Below, one piece after another: positions 21,100 through 30,967 of a stretch of DNA of 64,000 bases. Origin of the DNA: Fuerstiella sp. (GTDB lineage: Bacteria; Planctomycetota; Planctomycetia; Planctomycetales; Planctomycetaceae); the NCBI GenBank assembly GCA_029245955.1, contig JAQWOH010000067.1:16390-80389 (forward strand), read 5' to 3'. Below the pieces are notes generated by a model, which saw only the letters and a list, made by a program, of their open reading frames with translations, was not told the origin of the DNA and ran no database searches. The position numbers and the translations under genes are program-made. The first letter of the stretch is position 1, and each line of letters begins with the position of its first letter.

Positions 21100-22074
21100 C
21101 TATCCGGCAAGAACGCTTCGTGCCTGTTCGTTGGAGACGAAGTTCAGAACCAGCGGCTGAGACAAATCGTCCTGCGACTGCTGCCAGGTGGCGTAGAAAC
21201 CGTCCTCGGTTGCGCACACGTCAACATAACGGCTGCAACCTGTTCCCCACGGGCTGATGAACATCGGCAGCAAGTGGGACAGTCGTTCCGCTGATGACAC
21301 GTCATCGTTAATTATGAACGCCGCCCCACCGACTTCCTCACAACTGTATCCGCGAGGCCTTTTGACAGCAGTCGCGTGTTCGTCAATGGCACGCAGACAC
21401 TCGCCGCCGCAGTAAAACAGCAGAGTGTAGTCATCAGCGGCAAATGCCCCAACTTCTGGTACGGGCAGAAGACAGGTGCCACGCGTCATCGCCACATCCC
21501 ACGTTGGTCCCCGCTGAAACACCGAATGTTGGGGATCCGTGGCCATCCTGCCGGCCTCTGGAACGTCGACAACCCCCGTGTTGGAACTTGACCAGCCGAA
21601 CGGATGGCTGCAATAGCCAAGTCGATCACCGTGCGATGTATGCCAGTAGAACGGATCCTTGACATGCAAATGTTCAGGACAGTCGCTGCTGTATGCGGCG
21701 TCGACCGTGGCAGTCTTCAAGCCTTGAATCGACCCAGCCCGCAGTACGTCAATGGTCCAGACTCCGGCTCCGGGTTTCTGAAAATCACCAACGACAGCCG
21801 GGTAAGCGAGCCCCGTTTTTTCCGTCGAGACAAACAGTTCGACTCCGCCGTCCACAAAACGCAGACAGGATCCTTCGATCGAAAGCACTTCCCCCGTTGG
21901 ACTGTTCAGCGCGGACTTTTCCCAGAAAACAACTTTTTCAAACGTTTCCCCCTTGTCCGATGACCGGAAAATCGCCAATTCCAGTCCACGGGTACCGGCC
22001 GCGACACCAGTCCGAGAGTCTCCGGCATTGCGATAACGCCCTACCGCATACAGCGAACCGTCAGCCCCTTCCAC
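21100..22074 (-). CDS. BNR/sialidase-like (neuraminidase-fold) protein, start unclear
   Basis: At least 324 residues of a beta-propeller protein of the exo-alpha-sialidase/BNR type: ELAIFRSSDKGETFEKV is a typical Asp-box-like repeat, and GSLYAVGRYRN, SIEGSCLRF and DPFYW resemble glycosidase-family 43/93-like or planctomycete exported propeller proteins. The first standard start in frame is GTG 22074, but coding sequence clearly continues upstream to about 22270 (HSAHVIVEPQERSSGFWFGG) with no ATG, GTG or TTG before an upstream stop. CTG codons lie at 22239 and 22227. Either a rare start is used or the 5' end has been damaged, perhaps by the tandem repeat at 22277. The 3' end converges on the peptidase gene. 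Confidence 0.65.
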   Translation of the reverse strand: MEGADGSLYAVGRYRNAGDSRTGVAAGTRGLELAIFRSSDKGETFEKVVFWEKSALNSPTGEVLSIEGSCLRFVDGGVELFVSTEKTGLAYPAVVGDFQKPGAGVWTIDVLRAGSIQGLKTATVDAAYSSDCPEHLHVKDPFYWHTSHGDRLGYCSHPFGWSSSNTGVVDVPEAGRMATDPQHSVFQRGPTWDVAMTRGTCLLPVPEVGAFAADDYTLLFYCGGECLRAIDEHATAVKRPRGYSCEEVGGAAFIINDDVSSAERLSHLLPMFISPWGTGCSRYVDVCATEDGFYATWQQSQDDLSQPLVLNFVSNEQARSVLAG

Positions 22075-22276
22075 CAGATTGCCGCCGCCGAACCAAAAGC
22101 CTGAACTGCGTTCCTGCGGCTCGACAATAACATGAGCGGAGTGCTGATCGATGAGAATATTACAAAAGGCTGTGAGACGCTCGCAAACTTGATCTGGACC
22201 GGAATTATCGATGGTTTTGTCCCACAGTAAGTTTTGCAGTGGCTGAATAAAAGAGAACGCAAATGTGCGAGGTCAG

Positions 22277-22309
22277 GCCGATTCGATGCCGATTCGATGC
22301 CGATTCGAT
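22277..22309. repeat. Tandem repeat, 3 x 11 bp
   Basis: Three perfect head-to-tail copies of gccgattcgat. They lie just upstream of the BNR-like gene's open frame and within about 10 bases of its upstream in-frame stop. A length not divisible by three means that copy-number change would shift the frame. Confidence 0.85.
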
Positions 22310-23174
22310 GGGCCCTGCGGGCCTTTGAGTCGTATTTCAGAACTCAAGACGGCCCGACTTGCTCACAACTTCGCGTATCAACTGGCATCGGTCAAGCAAA
22401 TCCGGCAACGTTTGAAACCGCGTTAACACATCACTCTGGCAACGGTTCGCAGACGCGTTCGGTCGGGGCTGGCTCAACAACGCCCGAAATATAACGGAGT
22501 TGCAGCTCTGCAGCAGGTGGGGACGAAGTCAATCGGTCAGATTGTGCCATTCCCCCGTCAAAAACGCAGAAGAACCAAGACAGCTGCGGCATTCCACCTC
22601 TTATTAAAAGCATAGACATGAAGCGTTGCCCGACAGCCACCCGAATTCATCCGATTCCAGTGTAACACGAAGGACGGATGCGAATGCAAATTTTGCGCTA
22701 AACGAATCGTGCCGTTTCAGCATGCGGGAAGGGCAGCACCTGGCGTGGCACAAGTGATTCGACAGGACCAATTCCCCACGAGACGAAACCAGTTCTGGGT
22801 CATGGGGTAGCCGTTCGGCGATCACACGTTAACCGCGGTCGTGCGTCAGCGAATTTCCCTGTAACTCAGTGCCATCGCAAAGTTGCTGAGGACTTACCGA
22901 ACTCCACCGGTAACGCCCCCAACAACATTCACCCGTCTTTTTGGTGGTTTGAATTGCTGCAGATTCGCGAGGAAAGTCTGGATATTCTCGATGAAACCCA
23001 ATTCTCTAACTGAACATTTAACTCGATCTACTGCGGATCGGGATGCTTTGATAGAAATCCCCCATTAAGACGTCTTCACACATAACGGACCGGACATTTC
23101 GTTTGAAAATCGGTGCTTCGACCAAACGCTATGTCAAATCGGGCTTCCTGATGCCCTGCAATGGGAAAAGTCAC
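22310..23174. other. Long intergenic region
   Basis: About 865 bases between a - strand gene and a + strand gene. Short open frames on the - strand (around 22440-22825) are protein-like in places but show no recognisable family. No repeat or terminator was seen. It likely carries the upstream control region of the large secreted protein that starts at 23175. Confidence 0.4.
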
Positions 23175-25382
23175 ATGCTCAACTTTCTGAATTCCCTTTT
23201 CATCTCAACGCGAAATGTGAGTTCTCGCCGCAAAACCCGGAGGCATTCTCGGTTCGCATCCCGACAAATCACTCAGCACGGAGGACATTCTGCTGAGATG
23301 CTTGAAACTCGAACCCTGCTGGCAGCACACCTGATTTTATCTGATGCGCCCGCGCTGACGGTGTCGCCCGGGGAATCCGTAAATGTTCCGATCGTCTATC
23401 AGACTCTGAATGACAGCGGTGTTCCGGAAGCGCTGAAGTCGGATCAATTCAACTTCAATCTTCATTTTGACGCCGACGTATTGACGTGGGTGTCAACCAC
23501 AAACGTCTTCACTGAAGGTATTCAGGATACTCCCGATCAGACACTCGCAGAAACAGACCAGCTGGTCGTCGGCGACGACCAGGATCCTGACACCGATACC
23601 GTTCTCCTTGCAAACTACGCTTCCGCATCAGGATGGCCGGCTAATCCAAACGTCAACGGGCAGTTGCTGTATGTCGCCAGGTTCACAGCAAAATCCGGTT
23701 TTACGGGTTCCACAATCAAGTTTTCAGCAAATCAGACAGGGTCCGTCGTCGGTCAGTCCACTGATTTTTCGTTTGAATCCTTCCCCGTCGTACTACAGAC
23801 TCCTGCGGGGCTGACGCTGTCTGTTTCCGATGCCGCCGCCGTAACCGAAGGTGCTGATTCGCAATTCATGGTCAAATTGAGTGCAGCACCGACGTCGCCC
23901 GTCACCGTCGAGTATTCCACGCTGGACGGCAACGGTCCGACCGGCGCCACGAGTCCACAGGACTACACCGCACAGTCCAGTCAAACGCTGACGTTTGCCG
24001 CAGGTGAGACCGAAAAGTTCGTCACGATTGCCACGATCGATGATGCGTTGGTGGAACCAACAGAATCCTTCCGTGTGGCCCTTTCCAATGCCAGTGGCGC
24101 GACACTGGGGACAGCCCAGGCGATGGGAACGATCAACGACAACGACAACGCCCTTCCCACAGTGTCCGTTACGAACGCATCTTCGGTGACTGAGGGCAAC
24201 AACGCGACATTTGATGTCACACTCAACAGTGTGGCGACAACTACGGTAACGGTGGCCTATTCCACTGCCGATGGAAATGGTCCGACGGGCGCCACCAACG
24301 GTGTCGACCTGACGGCGCAGACCGACCAGGTACTGACCTTTGCTGCTGGTGAAACCACGAAAACAATTACGGTGGCCACGATCGACGATGAGCATCCCGA
24401 GCCTGCTGAAGAATTTGAAGTCACGCTCTCCAATGCCGTTGGTGCTACGATTTCAAGAGGCACAGCCGTGGGGACCATAAACGACAACGACAGCGACCTG
24501 CCCACGTTCTCAATTGCAGATGCACCGGCGATAACAGAAGGCAACGACGCCGTCTTTACCGTCACGCTCAGCGAATCAAGCTCCGACGCAGTGACAGTCA
24601 ACTATTCAACCAACGATGGTAACGGCCCGACAGGCGCCATGGCTGCATCGGACTTCACTGGACTAACCAACCAGACATTAACATTTGCCGCCGGTGAAAC
24701 AGAAAAGACGATTACGGTTTCAACGACTGACGATTCGGTCGAGGAAACAACGGAGACGTTTGAGGTGACGCTCTCAAATGCGGTTGGGGCGTCCATTACG
24801 ACGTCCGTGGCAACAGGCACGATATTCGACAACGACTCAGTTCCGACACTGCCAGGCGATGTCGATGGGGATGACGACTTTGATGCAAATGATTCGTTTC
24901 TGATTCAGCTGGTCAAACTATCCGGGACAAACACGCAGATTGATCAGTCAAAGGGCCCCAGCACCCTCACGGCGGCCCAAATCCGAACGAACATCAACCA
25001 GCTGTCGGCTCCCGGAGACGTCGACGGAGATAACGACTTCGACGCCAATGACTCGTTCCTTATTCAACTGGTGAAGCTGTCCGGGGCCGATGCACAGATC
25101 AATTCGTCAAAGGGCACTAGTGCTCTCACGGCAGCACAGATTCGAGCCAACGTCAACAGCCTCGCAGGTGGTGGGTCGACCAATTCGGTCACCGCCCAGA
25201 GTTCTGAAGTCCTGCAGTTCGTGATGGCCGGTGCTCCGAAGGACGATGATGCGACAGATCTGTTCACCACAGATGAGGGAGACGCTCCATCAGGATCAGG
25301 CTCGGCAGGAGAAGAAAAAGACACCGAAAACCGCTCGACGGCTGCGTGGAAAGTTTTTCGTGAATGGGTCGACGCCATATAA
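23175..25382 (+). CDS. Large secreted Calx-beta protein with tandem dockerin-like repeats
   Basis: A 735-residue exported protein. The N-terminus has a basic stretch and the planctomycete signature LETRTLLAA, a variant of the LEPRxLLSA motif found near the start of many large secreted planctomycete proteins. Then come a cohesin-like domain (about 50-205), three Calx-beta domains (about 211-324, 328-438, 444-553) and two EF-hand-type dockerin-like repeats (about 560-608 and 613-660, each with GDVDGD-DFDANDSF). The short repeat pair and cohesin-like part suggest calcium-dependent adhesion or a cell-surface scaffold (inference). Start options: TTG 23103, ATG 23151 and ATG 23175; the last matches the usual leader length. 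The Ser/Asp-rich tail has no known fold. Confidence 0.8.
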   Translation: MLNFLNSLFISTRNVSSRRKTRRHSRFASRQITQHGGHSAEMLETRTLLAAHLILSDAPALTVSPGESVNVPIVYQTLNDSGVPEALKSDQFNFNLHFDADVLTWVSTTNVFTEGIQDTPDQTLAETDQLVVGDDQDPDTDTVLLANYASASGWPANPNVNGQLLYVARFTAKSGFTGSTIKFSANQTGSVVGQSTDFSFESFPVVLQTPAGLTLSVSDAAAVTEGADSQFMVKLSAAPTSPVTVEYSTLDGNGPTGATSPQDYTAQSSQTLTFAAGETEKFVTIATIDDALVEPTESFRVALSNASGATLGTAQAMGTINDNDNALPTVSVTNASSVTEGNNATFDVTLNSVATTTVTVAYSTADGNGPTGATNGVDLTAQTDQVLTFAAGETTKTITVATIDDEHPEPAEEFEVTLSNAVGATISRGTAVGTINDNDSDLPTFSIADAPAITEGNDAVFTVTLSESSSDAVTVNYSTNDGNGPTGAMAASDFTGLTNQTLTFAAGETEKTITVSTTDDSVEETTETFEVTLSNAVGASITTSVATGTIFDNDSVPTLPGDVDGDDDFDANDSFLIQLVKLSGTNTQIDQSKGPSTLTAAQIRTNINQLSAPGDVDGDNDFDANDSFLIQLVKLSGADAQINSSKGTSALTAAQIRANVNSLAGGGSTNSVTAQSSEVLQFVMAGAPKDDDATDLFTTDEGDAPSGSGSAGEEKDTENRSTAAWKVFREWVDAI

Positions 25383-25595
25383 GAACGGGCGTTCCCCGCT
25401 TACGACATCGCTGCCCGCAGCCGGAAGCCCTGTTCCTGTGCCACCCCGGACCTGACTGCGAGGTCGGTTCACAACTGCGAAGCGACCACCCGGCACAACG
25501 GTGGAAGACTGCTGAGTTTTTGCATTATCGCAGAACATTCCGGCTCACGAGCCTGCTCTTTCCATCGTCTGCCCCCTGTCGGCGGCGGCCGCAAG
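25383..25595. other. Intergenic stretch after the first Calx-beta gene
   Basis: About 210 bases with no gene or clear hairpin. Confidence 0.35.
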
Positions 25596-25838
25596 TCAGC
25601 GTAATCCGCTGTGGCAGGCCTCGTTGGGTTCATGGCGGCAAACGGAGTAATCGCCGCGTTCGCCGCAGTCCCATCGGCAGATCTGCGGATCCATCGAATA
25701 AGTGTAGGAGCCCCCGCAACGAATTTGCGTAAACGCTACACACGGCATCGCAGGAACTCCTAATTCAGTCATACTACGCAATCCAAAAATCCCGTCAGGT
25801 CCGCCTCCGGGGTTAGATTTCGCAACCGCCTCCGTCAA
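25596..25838 (-). CDS. Possible Cys-rich small protein (doubtful)
   Basis: Eighty codons from TTG 25838, or 58 from the ATG at 25772. The C-terminal half contains six cysteines in a spacing (CGGSYTYS, ICRWDCGERGDYSVC, ACHSG) that looks protein-like rather than random. No family was recognised and no ribosome-binding site is clear. It is antisense to the stretch upstream of the second large Calx-beta gene. It could be a gene, a remnant or chance. Confidence 0.25.
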   Translation of the reverse strand: MTEAVAKSNPGGGPDGIFGLRSMTELGVPAMPCVAFTQIRCGGSYTYSMDPQICRWDCGERGDYSVCRHEPNEACHSGLR

Positions 25839-25951
25839 AGATATGAGAAGATTGTGTGTTCTCCGCTGTTCGCTCCCCCTTCAGCGGCTTCGAATTTCAA
25901 AGCACCTTAGCCGCCTGTCCACCGGCTTATTCCACTGGAAACCTAAAAGCC

Positions 25952-28900
25952 ATGAACTTCAGAGCCCTGTTAGGCCCTACTGAGAACAGCCGCCGCTCTC
26001 GTCGCCCGCGTATGCGAAAAGTCACACTGGCAGTGGCACCAGTTGCTTCCGAGCCGCTTGAACAGAGAACGCTGCTGGCTGGCAACCTGACTGCGCAACT
26101 GGTTGGTCAGACGGCTTTCCTCACCGGGGACAATTCGGGAAATTCTGCGGAGATTGTGCTCGACAACGGTAACGTTGTACTTCGCGGTCTGGACAACACC
26201 ACAATCAACGGATCCGCCGACAGTCTCGTGATCACGGCCGGCGCCTCGGACATGGGCGATCTTGTCACCTCATTTGGCAACGGCAACGACAGATTGCTGG
26301 TCAACGGGGTCACGATTAATGGAAACCTGACAGTAAACGGCGCGGCAGGTGATGATCAGCTCGGATTACTTAACACAACTGTCAATGGTCGCGCCACACT
26401 AAGCGGGAACGCGGGCGCCGACTCAGTCAGTGTCCAGAACACGACAGTTAGCGGACCCGTTCGTATGTTCGGAGGAGACAACGCAGACACGCTTGTGCTG
26501 TCCACGGCCTCGCTGGGCAGCCGCCTGGTGATCGCGGGTGGACGAGGCGACGACGACATCGTCATTGACGACTCTGCGATTTCAGGCAATGCGTATGCCG
26601 TCGGACAACGAGGCGACGACGATATCGTTGTTCGTGAATCAATGTTAAACGGAAACCTGCTGGTCAGAGGCAACCGAGGTAACGACGTTGTCATGATCGA
26701 TTCTTCCACGGTTGACCACCGCTCCCGAATCGTCGGCAACAGAGACGCCGACACCATTGTCGTCCAGGGAACAAGCCGCCTGAACGGCAGATCACGAATT
26801 CTTGGTGGAGGCGGTTTGGACACACTGGAAACAGCCGCCGGTGTTGTTTCGGAAAAAACACGAAGTCGAAGCTTCGCGGGGACGACGGCCGATGCGGCGC
26901 TGATCGCTTCGCGTATCACGGACGGAACAACCGGTGCACTGAGCAGAGCGGACCAGGCCGTCGGGTTGTTTGATTCACGATTGACGCTGTCCCTGAGTAG
27001 TGCAACGGTTTCAGAAAACGCGGGTGACGGAGCTGTGACTCTGACGATTACGCGCAACACCAGCACCACGACGGCTCTCACGGTCAGTCTGACGTCATCA
27101 AACACTGCCAAACTGGACCTGCAGCAGACAACAGTGACTATCCCGGCGGGTCAGGAATCCACAATTGTCCTGCTGAACCCACAGAACAACGATATTGTCG
27201 ACACCGACGCTGTGGTGACGATAACGGCCAGTGGCACGGGCTTCACCGATGGGGCAGTGGATGTCATCGTCACCAATGATGACGGTGAAACACTGACGCT
27301 GACTGCCACGCAAAGTCAGGTTCCGGAAGACACGGGTACGCCGTCTTCAGTCGGAACTGCGAACGCTGTCACGTATCAGCTGACCCGCAGCGGACCCACA
27401 GACCAGCCGTTGATTGTTCTGCTGGACGCTTCAGTAGCCGGTGTTGTCGATGTACCCGCCCAGGTGACAATTCCGGCCGGCGTACAGACATTTCAGTTCA
27501 GTATCAACACCATCGCCGACCTGGTCGTTGAATCCGATGCCACTGTCGTTCTGACAGCATCCGCTGCCGGACTTCAATCGGCCGAGGCAACCGTCGTCAT
27601 CCTGGACAACGACAGCCCCCGTCTGTCGGTCGCCTTCAGTGCACCCACAGTTACCGAAACCGGCTCAAATGCAATCGCGACTGTCACCGTCAGCCGTAAT
27701 ACCGATACCGCGAATGCGCTTACCGTCAGGCTCGCCTCGAGCGACGGCAGCAGCCTGACGATCAACGGCCAGACGACTGTCGACGTAACGATCCCGGCCG
27801 GGCAGATTTTCGCAACGGCCACTGTGGCCGGCGTTCAGGAGACAGTTGATGATGGCGACCAGTCTGTGGCTGTGACAGCTTCAGCGACTGGTTTCACGGG
27901 CGGCTCAAACACAATCTTCGTGCTGGATGACGACACTCAGACACTCGTGCTGAACGTAATCGACAATGTCGTCTCAGAGAACGCAGGTGCCGGATCGATC
28001 AGCGCAATAGTGACACGGGATTCACTGAACACAACGACGGATCTGATCGTCACGCTGACGACGACGGGAGATACCAGAATCGCCGTCCCGCCAACCGTCA
28101 CAATTCCCGCTGGTCAAACGCAGGTCGCTGTCAACTTCGACACGATCGACAACAACCAGATCGATCAACCCGCAAACGGTTCAACAACAGTGACCGTATC
28201 AGCAGACGGGTTTACAGGCGACTCAGCAAGCATCACGGTTAACGACGATGACACGGCGACAATCACGCTCACACCGTCCAGTGTCAACGTAGCCGAAGAT
28301 GCCGGCCCCGATGCGTTTACTCTGGCGGTACAGCGACTGGATACATCCATGGCCGAGACGGTCGTATTTTCCTATTCGAACTTCGATATGGTCACCGGAC
28401 CACCGGGTATCTCGTTTGCAGTTGGAGAGGAGTCAAGAATCGTGACGTTCTCCGTCATCGACAATGATGTATTTGCTGCCAACGATAACATTACAATTAC
28501 CGCCAGCGTCTCCGGACACGCTGATGCCTCAGCGACGGTCACTGTTGCCAATGATGACCTGCTTTCGCTGACCACCGACGTATCCAACAACACCACAGCC
28601 GAATCCGTTGGAACGTTGATCACGAAGAATGGCACATTTACGATAACAGGATTCACAGCGCCGGGCGCCACCGTTCAGGTCGATACTGACGCAGACGGGT
28701 CCTTCACGGAGGCATCAACCGTTGCGGCTCCCGACGGCAGTTACCTTGTGGAAGCCATACTGACTCACGACAGCACAAACAACGGCCTGAATCCTATACA
28801 GGTACGATCCGTAATACCGGCAGAAGGCGTCGACACAACGTCTGACGTATTCAACGTTCACCTTGCAGTGGGTACTGTTGTACGATTTCAGACCAGTCAG

Positions 28901-29659
28901 GATTTGAATAATGACCAGACAAACGACTTCTACGATGTCGAACTATTTGATGCCGATGCGCCCGTAACAGTCGACAATTTCCTGCAGTATACGACGGACG
29001 CCAGCTACAATGGTCTAATTGTGCACAGATCGCCCCCTTCGTTCGTCATTCAGGGTGGCGGATTCACGGTCGACAACAGTACCGTTTCCAGTGTGGTGAC
29101 ACGTTCCCCCATCACCAACGAGTTCGACTCGGCCAACGGCAATGTTCGAGGCACACTGTCTATGGCTCAACTTACGGGGCAGCCGAACAGCGGTACCAGC
29201 CAGTGGTTCTTCAATGTCGTTAACAACTCAACAAACCTTGATGCAGACCAGCATACCGTATTCGGAGAGGTGATCGGCAATGGCATGCAGGTAGTGGACG
29301 CTATTAGTCTGCTGCCCGTCTTCGATCTCAACACCGCTCTCAACCAGGGAGCGCTGAGCCAGACGCCACTTGTCACGTCACCGTTGTCAACTCTGTCAGG
29401 TTCCGTAGCACTGACCGCCAACAGCAATGTTGTGACTGGAAGCGGCACACTCTTCACCTCGGAAGTTCAGGTTGGCGACATTCTGCAGATCGGCGGTAGT
29501 TCTGTCTTCGTCACATCCATCACGTCTGATACGCAGCTTAGCCTCGATATCGAGGCAGCCACGGATCAGACCAGCCTGGGAGCCACGCTGTTCACCATAC
29601 CAACCGATGACGACTACGTTGTATTCTCTGACATCGGCGAGATCCTGGATAACGTGTAA
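25952..29659 (+). CDS. Giant secreted Calx-beta protein with C-terminal cyclophilin domain
   Basis: A 1235-residue exported protein. After a basic N-terminus comes the motif LEQRTLLAG (planctomycete LEPRxLL-type). Residues about 46-300 form Gly/Asp/Asn-rich repeats of roughly 26 residues (GNAGADSV, GGRGDDDIVI, GQRGDDDIVV), a beta-roll-like structure. From about 343 to 870 there are five or so Calx-beta-like domains with the PAGQ...T-x-DND pattern. A short Ig-like segment follows, then a cyclophilin-type PPIase domain (about 971-1130) with TVDNFLQY, IVHRSPPSFVIQGGGF, SMAQLTG-PNSGTSQWFFN and HTVFGEVIGNGMQVVD. Active-site Arg (HR) and Gln (SQ) are kept, so catalysis is possible outside the cell. 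The ATG at 25952 was preferred to GTG 25856 for leader length. Confidence 0.82.
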   Translation: MNFRALLGPTENSRRSRRPRMRKVTLAVAPVASEPLEQRTLLAGNLTAQLVGQTAFLTGDNSGNSAEIVLDNGNVVLRGLDNTTINGSADSLVITAGASDMGDLVTSFGNGNDRLLVNGVTINGNLTVNGAAGDDQLGLLNTTVNGRATLSGNAGADSVSVQNTTVSGPVRMFGGDNADTLVLSTASLGSRLVIAGGRGDDDIVIDDSAISGNAYAVGQRGDDDIVVRESMLNGNLLVRGNRGNDVVMIDSSTVDHRSRIVGNRDADTIVVQGTSRLNGRSRILGGGGLDTLETAAGVVSEKTRSRSFAGTTADAALIASRITDGTTGALSRADQAVGLFDSRLTLSLSSATVSENAGDGAVTLTITRNTSTTTALTVSLTSSNTAKLDLQQTTVTIPAGQESTIVLLNPQNNDIVDTDAVVTITASGTGFTDGAVDVIVTNDDGETLTLTATQSQVPEDTGTPSSVGTANAVTYQLTRSGPTDQPLIVLLDASVAGVVDVPAQVTIPAGVQTFQFSINTIADLVVESDATVVLTASAAGLQSAEATVVILDNDSPRLSVAFSAPTVTETGSNAIATVTVSRNTDTANALTVRLASSDGSSLTINGQTTVDVTIPAGQIFATATVAGVQETVDDGDQSVAVTASATGFTGGSNTIFVLDDDTQTLVLNVIDNVVSENAGAGSISAIVTRDSLNTTTDLIVTLTTTGDTRIAVPPTVTIPAGQTQVAVNFDTIDNNQIDQPANGSTTVTVSADGFTGDSASITVNDDDTATITLTPSSVNVAEDAGPDAFTLAVQRLDTSMAETVVFSYSNFDMVTGPPGISFAVGEESRIVTFSVIDNDVFAANDNITITASVSGHADASATVTVANDDLLSLTTDVSNNTTAESVGTLITKNGTFTITGFTAPGATVQVDTDADGSFTEASTVAAPDGSYLVEAILTHDSTNNGLNPIQVRSVIPAEGVDTTSDVFNVHLAVGTVVRFQTSQDLNNDQTNDFYDVELFDADAPVTVDNFLQYTTDASYNGLIVHRSPPSFVIQGGGFTVDNSTVSSVVTRSPITNEFDSANGNVRGTLSMAQLTGQPNSGTSQWFFNVVNNSTNLDADQHTVFGEVIGNGMQVVDAISLLPVFDLNTALNQGALSQTPLVTSPLSTLSGSVALTANSNVVTGSGTLFTSEVQVGDILQIGGSSVFVTSITSDTQLSLDIEAATDQTSLGATLFTIPTDDDYVVFSDIGEILDNV

Positions 29660-29993
29660 CTGCCGACGGTGCACAGCAACTGACAGGATGCCCTGCCTGA
29701 GGTCCGCCTGTCTCACATAGGCACTACACACGAACAGGTTACGAAAGGCCGCTCCGATCCTGCCCACAGAAGACTCTGCGGCAACTGTGCCTCAGGGCGA
29801 TCGAAACAATACAGACCATGGGCGCGCAACAATAATCAGGCCCGCGTCGAATGACGCTGCTGGTGCAGGGTCGCATTCGCTGCCTGGAACCAGCAGAAAG
29901 TGCGGGAACAGATTTTTCTTCAGATCCGCAGGATTCTGCATCGCTGAGGCGTTATTCTTAGGAATATATGCGTTCCATCACGTATTAAGACAT
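29660..29993. other. Intergenic region
   Basis: About 330 bases after the giant cyclophilin gene with no recognised gene. The hairpin pair described separately begins at 29994. Confidence 0.4.
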
Positions 29994-30052
29994 CAGCCCT
30001 GACCGGAACATTCCGCTCAGGGCTGGGTTGATGGAATGCCATTCCATCAACC
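29994..30052. repeat. Two adjacent hairpins upstream of a secreted-protein gene
   Basis: Hairpin 1 has CAGCCCTGA/TCAGGGCTG arms at 29994-30002 and 30017-30025 with an inner CGGAA/TTCCG stem. Hairpin 2 has perfect 12-base arms, GGTTGATGGAAT and ATTCCATCAACC, at 30026-30037 and 30041-30052 around a 3-base loop. Neither is followed by a strong T-run on the + strand. They lie 59 bases before the ATG at 30111, so they could end the upstream transcript or shape the leader of the next one. Confidence 0.75.
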
Positions 30053-30110
30053 ATAGCTCGCCGTTAGATTCAACCTGTTGTCACCAGAACAGGAATACCG
30101 GAGCAAGCCC

Positions 30111-30806
30111 ATGAGACTTTCATTCGACATTCTTCGTGCCATAGTCGTCGTCTGTGGCTGCAGCATTTTGATGCAGGCGGTCGCGAATGCCCAGACATCC
30201 CGAGACCGGAAACGCGACGAGGACCAGCCATCAGCCAAAGCTCTGGAAGTGAGGCTGGAAAAAGCGGAAGAGGCGTTGGTGAACGAATACAAAGATGTCG
30301 CAATCGAATTTTACAAACAGGGCGACAAGGAAAAGTCAATGAAAATGCTCCATCGCCTGCGTCAGCTCAGCCCTCAGACAAATGGTCTGAAAGAACGAAT
30401 TGGTGCCATCAGTGAAGAGCTGATGCAGGAAAACGCCGCCGACCTCGAAGTGGATACTCGAAAGACCTGGGAACTGGTCGGCGAAGTCTCTGAAGGCAAG
30501 CCATTCCGAATTCAGGCCGCAGGCGAATACAAGATGACCTTCATAACAACGGTGACCGTAGACGGCATGCAGGAACAGAAGGATTCAACGGAATTCCTGC
30601 ACGATGCTCCCCTGGGGTGCCTGCTGGGCATCATCGTCAGCGACGGGAAGCCGGGCAAACCATTTCCCGTAAAGTCCGAGCTGGAATATACGCCGAAGAA
30701 AAACGGGCAGTTTTTCCTGAAGGTTAACGTGCCTCCCGGAACACGCTGTATCGGCAAGCTGAAAATACATGCCAGTGGCTATCTGCTGACACCATCCGGC
30801 CGGTAG
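30111..30806 (+). CDS. Secreted protein with coiled-coil segment, unknown function
   Basis: A 231-residue protein with a clear signal peptide (hydrophobic residues about 8-28, cut near ANAQ). The first mature third is helical and charged (ALEVRLEKAEEAL, FYKQGDKEKSMKML-like), reminiscent of a short TPR-like hairpin or coiled coil; the rest is beta-rich and ends with GYLLTPSGR. GGAG lies ten bases before the ATG. I recognise no family. It follows the hairpin pair and precedes a PDZ protein on the same strand with 161 bases between. Confidence 0.75.
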   Translation: MRLSFDILRAIVVVCGCSILMQAVANAQTSRDRKRDEDQPSAKALEVRLEKAEEALVNEYKDVAIEFYKQGDKEKSMKMLHRLRQLSPQTNGLKERIGAISEELMQENAADLEVDTRKTWELVGEVSEGKPFRIQAAGEYKMTFITTVTVDGMQEQKDSTEFLHDAPLGCLLGIIVSDGKPGKPFPVKSELEYTPKKNGQFFLKVNVPPGTRCIGKLKIHASGYLLTPSGR

Positions 30807-30967
30807 TACCGTGCCTGCCGCGGCGAGGGCAGCCGTGAGACCGACACACGCAGTCTCTGAAATACACGACCAGATCAATTCCGGAGAATTCATCCGGTAT
30901 CTTCGGCTAGTCGACGTTGTGCCCGGTCCATCTTGCAATGTACGCCAGGACCTCCGACAATACGAGT

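Noticed and set aside
22431..22825. Two - strand frames in the long gap before the first Calx-beta gene
   Set aside because: Short protein-like stretches, but no shared family and no ribosome-binding site.
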